From the NCBI GenBank assembly GCA_051294375.1, contig CM119267.1, positions 25,121,783 to 25,185,782 of the forward strand: a DNA stretch of 64,000 nt, read 5' to 3'. The DNA comes from Paraspadella gotoi. Its lineage: Eukaryota; Chaetognatha. A program made the position numbers and the translations under genes. This document shows, one piece after another, positions 56,341 to 64,000 of the stretch. Under the pieces are notes generated by a model, which worked only from the letters and a program-made list of their open reading frames with translations, searched no databases and was not told the DNA's origin. Position 1 is the first letter of the stretch; the number at the start of each line of letters is the position of its first letter.

Positions 56341-59300
56341 TTAGTTATGATGACTCAAAAATGATATTCCCGATGTGTCGGAAGGAGTCCGTCGATAACG
56401 GGTTGCCTCTGACGACGTTCCCTCAGAAATCTTAGGCTGCTGCGGCGGTGGCTGCAGCTGTTGTTGAAGCTGCTGCAACTGGGGTGGAGGCTGTTGGCTA
56501 TGAACGGAAGCGGTTGGACTCTCCGTGATACCGACGCCGTGAAGAAACAGAGGAGAACCGAAGTCGTAGACGCCCTAACGAGAAAAGGCAGAAAAATGAA
56601 GAGCAAAAATCTTTAAAGTATAGTGATCTCGCCAGACGTTACTTTCAAAAAAAATTAAGAAAAAAATCTATAAAAAAAACCCCGAATGATTGATGCGATA
56701 ACGAGTTATTGATGTAATAATAATTGATTGATGTAATAATAATTGATTGATGTAATAATAATTGATTGATGTAATAGTAATTGATTATTGAGGTGATTAT
56801 AACCAATTATTAATATGATGATAACCAAAAGATTGATGTGATGATACCCAAATATTGATGCGATGATAACCCAATATTGATACGATGATAACCAAATGAT
56901 GGATGATTGGATGCGATGATAGTCATTCATTGACTCGATTAATCATTTATCCTAAAACAAATAAATGTGTATGAGAGAAAGAAAAAGAAAGGGAGAAAAA
57001 AAAAGAAAAAAAAAAGAAAGAAAAAGAGAGAGAAAGAGAAAATGAAAGAGAGAAAAAAAAAAGAGAGAGAGAGAAGAAAAAAAGCTAGACAGCCGCTGGA
57101 TAGTCGCTGCAGAGCTTAACTCATTTTTAGATGAATTGGAAACAGCAGCGATGGAAAAAAAGAGAGCGACATATAATGGAAAAGAGAGAGAGTAACATAT
57201 GTATAAAAGAGAGAGCTGAACAGATGCTGGACAACCGCTGCAGAGATGAACTCATTTATATAAAAATTGTTTTGTAAATAAAACATAAATGAGTGGAGGA
57301 GTATGAAACATAACAATTTAAAAGACCTTAATGATGAGAAACCATATCTAAATTTTCAGCTTCCTATGGTTACACACTTGATCTATTTTCTTAAACCAGT
57401 CTGGCGAGATAAAAAGACAAAGAGACAAAGAGAGACCAAAAAGAGATGCAGAGAATGAGAGACAGAGACAGGCAGAAAGCAAAAATTTTGCTTAAAAAAT
57501 AATTCCACATTTTTTATAATAGAGATTTCCATTCGAATCTGATTACTATGAAAACGGGGAGACATGTGTGATGCCCGAGGTGTGAAGCATCACCCGACAG
57601 CTGGCGCTCAGAGCTTTGGACCTGCAGTGACCACCCCATGTCACTGGTGTGTTTATGCCGACACCATCACACTAACTAGCATTACCATGAGGGGATTGAA
57701 CCCGGAACTCACGGTTGGTGAACAAGTATTTAGCGGTCCAAGCCAATGGGACGAGCTGATTTTCACCAAGCTATACGGGAGGCGAATTTAGGATTCGCCA
57801 CACTACCCACTTTACGCAATTGAGGGAAATTCTGGTAGAAAACAGTTGTAAAAATGCACGATTCTTATAGCGTTGCATCTCAAGAGCTCGACAATTTTTT
57901 TTTATGGCATTTGATAAAGAATTTACTATCAACCAAGCTCAGAGAAATGACCTCATCTCCGGTAAATTTCAATTTTTTAACATTACAAACACGATTTCGG
58001 TATGTTAGGGTTATTAATTAAACTTATATTAATTAGCCTTATATCTCAATTCCTTTATAAGTCACTTTTCAGTCGGTTTGTCGGTCGATCCTTATATCTG
58101 TCCGTCGGTCTGTCCCACTTATATTAAAAATGATCATAACTTGCATATAGTTAGTTGTTAATTTGTCAAGACAGGAAAAAAAAATCAAATCTAAGGGACA
58201 GCTAGCGCCGCCCTCAAGAAATCCAAAAACTATAAAGAATAAAAAAACAAAATTCCGATGCAGTGCGTGTCACAAATACACGGGCGAAGAAAGTTATTTT
58301 AGTCATGTCACGTCATGTCATGTCAAGTAATCAGTCACTGAGGCGCAACACATTTGAATTACCGTTCTCGTTTCTTTTTTTTATTTCATGATGTTTTTGG
58401 TGACAAACGATCAGGTTTAAATGAAGTGGTCCAGTTTTCTTCGCTAATTTTTTATTTAAAGAAAATTAAAAGAAAGGTTGAGAGAAAAAACTGATTTTTC
58501 CGAATATCTTTTGAAGAAACAAAGATAAAAAGATGGCAATAGTACCAAAATAAAGCCATAATCATAGGGCACATACAAGATACAAATTTACAATCATTTT
58601 TCCTAAAACCTCCCTACAGGAGGAGTGCCAAACTAATTTTTTTCGAAATAAGAGAGAAAAAAGAAAGACACAGAGAAGAAAATTAATGAAAAGAGGAAAG
58701 AAAATCGGAAAACAATCAAATTTTTTGTGGTTTAAACCAACTTTATCGGCTCCGGTGAACGAGAGACGAAACTAAACCCAAAACTTTCCCATAAAAAATT
58801 CAACTTTTGATTTAAAAATATTTTGATTCGCACTTTTCTTTTAATGAGGCCTTTCACCTTTGCCACCGACTCTTCAAAAACCTTTTAAATTCACCTTTTG
58901 ATTGAGAAAGTCTTCAAAGTAAGGCATGTCTTGCTCAGGAATGAACGGACGCATTTCCACCAACATGTACTTTCGTTCGGGCCCAAATAGGTCACAAACT
59001 AAAGAGGAGAGATGAAAAAATAAAAGAGGGCGACGATGATTCTAATTCGCTGCAACTCACCCTTCTGGCAAAAGCTGACAAAGTCTGCCGTTTCGTGCCA
59101 CTGGGTGAGCAGCGAGGCGAAGCGGTTGAGCTCCTCATTGGAGAGTTTGAGGTGGAGACGTTTGGTGAAGTCCTCGATGAGCTCTCGACTCTCCACCGTC
59201 GAACTCATGTCGCTCTCCGAACGCTCCAGCAACACGACGCCGCTCTGCATCGAGGAGCGGGCGGGGACGCCGGAGGAAGAGGACCACGTGCTGGAGCGAA

Positions 59301-62195
59301 GAAGTGGATGAAGGAAGGATTAGAAAAGTAAACAGTCATTGAATGTCCATATTCCTCGCTAGTCACCTGTGAATGTCGGCAGAGGAAGAGAAGGAGGGGT
59401 GATAGCGGATACGACCGCCGCCGTTGGACACGCTCGCGCCGACGCCGACGACGCTTCCGCTGCGTGACGGGAAGGCGGAAGAGACGCTGACTCCGGCGCC
59501 GTCGCGGATCTGTCGGTCGAAGAATTGCATCGTGGCTTCGGTGTAGACGAGTTGGAAAGACTGAGACACCAAAGAGCAAATCTCCTCCGCGGATGACTTG
59601 CCAGTGACCTAAAAAAAAAGAAAGAAAGAAATAAGTAAAGAAAATAAAGAAATGAGTAAAGAAAAGAAAGAAAAAGACCTGCAACACAACGAGATCGCAA
59701 GATTGCTCGGCATCCTTTGACTTCGCCGACATCGTCGTCGTCTTACTGTCTCCGCCGTCGCCGAAACCGGCGCTGACCTTCATGGCCAAGTAATGCGCGG
59801 CGTCGTCATTGACGTAAGAGACGGCGCCGATTTCGTGCGTCGGCAGGCGGACGATGAGATCCTCGTTGACGTCGTGGCGCGACAATTTGACGTCATAGGC
59901 GCCGATAGAGAGAATGGCGGCGAAATCGTCGTCGCCAGAGTTGGGGCGGGGCAGAATCCCTCGCCGTCGCCCGTCGTCGATACAGCGCAGGAGTTCGGTT
60001 CGGTTATTCGCGTCGAGGGAGGAAAGGACGCTTGGGACGATTCCCAAGAAACGAACCTTGAAAAGGCGAGAAAAGCGAAGAAGGTGGAGAGGAAAATAAC
60101 AAGTTTGAGCAAACAATGTCGGATCTGCCCACGATCATTATCGCTAATTAATTAATTAAATAATTAATTATTTAATTAGATGTTTGTTTTTATGTCTTTT
60201 CGTCACTAACCACGACAAAACCAAAGACGACGATGAGAATAATGCCAATAACGATTGACTTTATTTATTGAATGATTATTTAATTATTGATTAATTAATT
60301 GACTAATTGATTAATTAACTGATTAATTATTTAATTAATTAATACATCTTGCATTTACATTTAAAAAGAAAAAGAAGCATATGTGGTGAATCTTAAATTC
60401 GCCTCCCGTATAGCTTGGTGAAACTCAGCTCGTCCCATTAGCTTGGACAGTTAAGTACTCGTTCACCAACCATGAGTTCCGGGTTCAATCCCCTCACGGT
60501 CACGCTGGTTAAAGTGTGATGGTGTCGGAATAAACACGCCAGTGACATGGGGTAGTCACTGTAGGTCCAAAGCCCTGAGCGCCAGCTGTCGGGAGATGCC
60601 TCATACCCCAGGCATCACACATGTCCCTCCATTGCCATACATAATCAATTAGTGAAACAGGTTTTTTGTTTTTTTCCATTTTAACTCATTTACACACAGA
60701 CGATTCCATCAAAACTTGATTTCCAGCTTAATCACACACTTTCCTACCCACATACAAAATTTAAAGTCAATCGCCCCATATACTCATCAGTAATTGGCGT
60801 TCAAAGCTAAGGGGGAACGGACAGATGGACGGACGGACATGGTTTTTTTTTTTGCAAAATTTATCATAATTCGATGTTCTGACATGATCTAAGTGTCATA
60901 CCGACAAGCTTTTGGGGTGGGACCGACAAAGTGAATTATAGAGCCGACATCTGCTGTAAGCAGATCTGGCTAAAAATGTGAGAAAATATATAAAAAGAAA
61001 GCGTTTAAAACTGAGATCTCGAGATTACTTTGTGGTGGTATATTCACACCACCTCACGTCCACGATCGTTCAGCCAATACCAGCCAATACCAGAATAAAA
61101 TCGCATATATATATATTAAAAAACCCACCCAAAAAAACCCAAAAGAACCAGCTAAAAAAAAACAAAAAAAAAACAACTAAAAAGTTTGTTTTTTTATTAA
61201 CTCAAATATTGTATCCGAACATCAAAATTTATTTTTATCTCAAAAGACAATTTAGTTCGGCAAAAACATGTACTTCAATTTTTAATGTATTAGTAATTTA
61301 TATAAATGTTTATGATGCATATTTATATAAAATTATTTTGAGTATTTAATTACTATTTTCTAATAAGATTAAGTTTATACACTTTTTTCATAACAGGTTT
61401 TATTCAGAAAATATAATATTTATATTTATTACATTTCTGTTTACCATAAAAAATATTAATTAATTAATACTATTATTAAATATTATCAGTATATTTTTAT
61501 CAGTAATCACTTAAAAAGTATAAATATTTTAAATTTGTATATTAAAAAGTATTAATATGACTGTCTGCTATATATAATTTAAAAAAAAACCAAAAAAACC
61601 AAATAAAACCCCAAAAAACCCCCAAAAAACCAAAAAACCCCCCCAAAAAAAACCAGTGGGCTGGGTTTTTTTTATAAAACCAGGCTATTGACAACCCAGG
61701 CCAATACCATTGGCTCAGAGGGGGAACACACCATCCCAGGCGTAGTGTTCCATCCACAGTCCTAACGATTTCCCTCTGCGTTGGCAAAGCGAGACCGTCC
61801 TAGGGTAACCGCGCCAGTGACTGGATGCGTCACTGAGGGTCGGAAGCCCCCAAAGCTAACAGTGAGATGCCTCATCCCAATGGGCATCACAGGCAACCCA
61901 GCTGTTGCCATAACTTCATCATTTCGTGGCCAGTTTCTTCAAAAAAACATCTCAAACTCACCGCCAACTCGACGTGTGATTCGACGAGTATCTCAGGCGG
62001 CACCACGTAGTCGGGCGGCGTCGTCGGATGCGTCTTCAATGGGCGGCGTTCGAGTTCGACAAGGCCGGGCGACGCCGAGGGCGCTGAAAGAGCGGGAGGG
62101 GACGCGATCGGCGCGCTTCCGGTCTGACGCTTGTCTTTCGTGGCGATGATTCGTAAATAATCGATGGGATTTGATTTCCCTTTGCGCTCGTCCAT
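56341..62195 (-). CDS. CCM2: CCM2/malcavernin-like PTB scaffold protein
   Basis: Adaptor of the cerebral cavernous malformation complex; vertebrate CCM2 binds KRIT1 through its PTB domain and MEKK3 through its C-terminal harmonin-homology domain. Six exons: 62195-61962, 60056-59679, 59608-59367, 59290-59061, 58998-58895, 56574-56341; 1422 nt, 473 aa (human 444). The first exon ends PPEILVESHVELA, continuing in exon 2 as VRFLGIVPSVLSSLDANN. The PTB (about 75-245) has AILSIGAYDVKL, EIGAVSYVNDDAAHYLAMKV and SFQLVYTEATMQFFD. The harmonin-homology region (about 310-396) has ELIEDFTKRLHLKLSNEELN and VEMRPFIPEQDMPYFEDFL. The last exon is Gln/Pro-rich, ending SGISFLSHHN. All exon phases fit. Introns 1 and 5 carry inverted SINE-A copies that flank exons 2-5. 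Confidence 0.9.
56690..57370. repeat. Minisatellite plus composite purine-rich repeat
   Basis: In CCM2-like intron 5. A minisatellite of about 20-23 bp (aataataattgattgatgta type, drifting to gatgcgatgatagtcattca) covers 56690-56945. A purine tract, two cgctgcagag words (57107, 57234) and the gatgagaaaccatatctaaa module (57332) follow. The same modules occur in the 33.9-40.0 kb cluster. Confidence 0.6.
57556..57804 (-). mobile_element. SINE-A copy 1 (tRNA-derived, minus orientation)
   Basis: About 249 bp in CCM2-like intron 5. It is the reverse complement of the 60383-60630 copy. In the minus sense it has an A-box-like region (tggcttggac, diverged) and a clear B box (gggttcaatcccc), then a body with ggtccaaagctctgagcgcc and an end ggcatcacac. 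Confidence 0.8.
60139..60345. repeat. (AATT)n-type simple repeat
   Basis: Blocks of attaatta/ttaattga words in CCM2-like intron 1. The same simple-sequence type fills the last 110 bp of the window (63890-64000). Confidence 0.8.
60383..60630 (+). mobile_element. SINE-A copy 2 (tRNA-derived, plus orientation)
   Basis: About 248 bp in CCM2-like intron 1. It has an A box (ttagcttggacagtta, about 60439) and a B box (gggttcaatcccc, about 60482), the standard Pol III internal promoter of a tRNA-derived SINE. The 3' part (gagatgcctcataccccagg) resembles the end of SINE-B. Confidence 0.82.
61031..61912 (+). mobile_element. SINE-B copy 4 split by a 607-bp insertion
   Basis: The head (61031-61092) and body (61700-61912) of a plus-orientation SINE-B copy are separated by 61093-61699. 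The insertion is flanked by a 10-bp duplication, gccaatacca, at 61083-61092 and 61700-61709, with an extra tandem copy at 61073-61082. The insert is AT-rich with A-runs interspersed with ccc near each end and has no ORF of note. Confidence 0.75.
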
Positions 62196-64000
62196 CTTTT
62201 TGCAGCGAGATGAGTTTTTTTCCTCGAGGTTTAGACTTCAGTTCACTTAATATATAGTATATACGTAATATGGTACGTCTTCTTTTTCATAGAAATCATT
62301 TTTTTAGAAATTTCCTTCCTCGTAATTCGTTGTCAACATCTGTTTCAATCGGGATTGAAATATAATTTGAATGAAAGAGCCCAAAAGAGACACGAGAAGA
62401 ACACGAAAAATCATTGAGAGTGGGACACCTACATACAAGGATATGTCAAATGCAAAATTCTTAATAATACGTAATAATTCGCGAACGTTGTCAACCGTAA
62501 TACTACAAGTATGAAGCAATACTAATATTAATAGTGGGATACATAGTATAGTTAATACTTAACGATGTAACGTTCGATCACGCTATATACTACTTATTTA
62601 GTAATTTATACAAGTGGACTAAAGATTCCGGATTCGGAAAAAAAATCATGAAGTTATATCCTAATTACTATAGCCGAAAAAATTAATTTCTTCTCAAATA
62701 ATAAAAATAAGATTATTGCTTTCATTTTATTGGTCGCGTGACACATAATTTCGGTACATTAATTGATCTGTTTAGTGTTTACAGTAAACATTTGAGGCAA
62801 TTAGTCAAAAATCAAATATTTATTCATTAACTATGAAAGATTTTGTGACCTCGCGTCCATTCATTTTTCCCTGGACATTTCAGTTGACCTTTTTAGACCA
62901 GTCTTTTCACGAAAACCTCGTCACTTGTTATTCGATCAGAATCATTTTTAAAGGAAAGATCGGCCGTCTGGAACCGTAGTTTTTACGGATTCCAAGGATT
63001 TATTACAAACATTTCTTTGACATTTCATTGATTTGCCATGTATTTATATCTACAAAAATACAAATAATTCACGATTTATTCTATATTTCTCGACGTTTTC
63101 ATAACGCTTCGAGATTTAGTAAGCTCCGACTGCCGACGCCTCGAACTCGCGACCCCATTGGCATAGAAAATACAAAAGAATTTCTACAAACTATTAATTA
63201 TGTTACATTTAGCCAAAATGATAATTAATGGGATTAAGACTTTTTTTTCTTTATTAAATTATTAGTTGTCTATAAAATTTATTAAAGAATTAAAGTAAAA
63301 AATTGATATTCTCACCAAACCACTTTTAAATTGTTACGAAGACTACTATTACTAATAATAGTATTATTCTAGTAAGATTTTGTTTAAAAACTGGCGAAAT
63401 TTTACCTTGTTTTAATTTGACTTTTGTGATCAAAGTTGAAGGTGATTCAACACATTATCACCCAAACCAGAGATGTGGAAGCGATCGATTTTCCACCGCT
63501 GCCAATCCGGCGCTTCCCAAGACCCCTCACGCTCCCGTTTTCAGGTGCAATCCTTACTTTTTTAGACCGGATCGCTTTCGGTTTCGAGTGCACATCGCTT
63601 CCTTCCTTTAGAAATTTTACATTTGATATTATTTATAAAAATACTCTTTAGACATATAATTTATTGGTAGAATAATTTTAAGCAATCATTTTTGTTAACA
63701 TATGATAAGTGAAATTTTAATTAAACTTGTCTCAATTTTTTAAAGTCTTTTACTATGAAAAATTGTAAGATTTGTAAGATTGTAAAAATTGTCCGAGTGG
63801 AAATGAGTTTAAATGGAAAAAACAAAAAACCTGTTTCCCTATTTGCTTATGCTTTTTTCTTTTTAATTAAATGTAAATGCAAGCTGCATTAATTATTCAA
63901 TTAATTAATTAATTAATCAATTAACAAATCAACTAATCAATCAAAAAATTAATGATTCAATTTTTTTATCAATCAATCAATCAATTAATTTATCAATCAA
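62196..64000. other. Right-end region without a recognisable gene
   Basis: AT-rich 1.8 kb upstream of the CCM2-like start, expected to hold its promoter. A modestly GC-rich patch at 63465-63600 gives a short plus-strand ORF (from about 63417) with no family resemblance. A word gagttcgaggcg on the minus strand near 63145 is a poor B-box match. The sequence ends in an aatt/atca simple repeat. Confidence 0.45.

Overview
This window is nuclear DNA of a multicellular animal, probably an invertebrate. It holds six multi-exon, intron-bearing genes for animal protein families, all on the minus strand. Exons are GC-rich. Introns and spacers are AT-rich and packed with SINE-like repeats, TA-flanked DNA transposons, microsatellites and degenerate TTAGGG-type telomere repeats. 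The species cannot be named from the sequence. TTAGGG-like repeats, if they reflect the true telomere, argue against most insects. I built the exon models by eye from GT/AG (one GC/AG) sites, family similarity and frame arithmetic: each complete model sums to a multiple of three.

Layout, left to right, all minus strand: a GM130/GOLGA2-like golgin (73-3613, 3' end off the window); an NSD-family H3K36 methyltransferase with two PWWP domains, an HMG box, PHD fingers, AWS/SET and a C-terminal PHD/C5HCH (4475-13589, 14 exons, about 2003 aa); a RalBP1-like RhoGAP (14491-17882, 806 aa); an RCCD1-like RCC1-repeat protein (18148-20441, 522 aa); about 21 kb without a recognisable host gene (20442-41306); a TXNDC11-like membrane thioredoxin-fold protein (41307-51673, about 1027 aa); about 4.7 kb of transposon and gene relics; and a CCM2/malcavernin-like PTB protein (56341-62195, 473 aa). 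The last 1.8 kb carries nothing I recognise.

The gene-poor part is the accessory region. It contains at least four copies of a TA-flanked palindromic MITE family, two other terminal-inverted-repeat elements, a mariner-type remnant keeping only the HTH part of its transposase, a non-LTR reverse-transcriptase relic, several tRNA-derived SINE-like families with similar 3' parts, a composite purine-rich dispersed repeat, long strand-asymmetric polypurine tracts, and a small ORF with six TQT motifs of the dynein-light-chain (LC8) binding type.

The genes do not form one pathway. They are Golgi tethering, H3K36 methylation, Ral/Rho signalling, an RCC1-family partner of a JmjC protein, ER redox and the CCM adaptor. 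The NSD-like and RCCD1-like genes both relate to H3K36 methylation in vertebrates, but proximity alone is weak evidence of a link. I found no CRISPR array, bacterial operon, canonical tRNA gene or rRNA gene.
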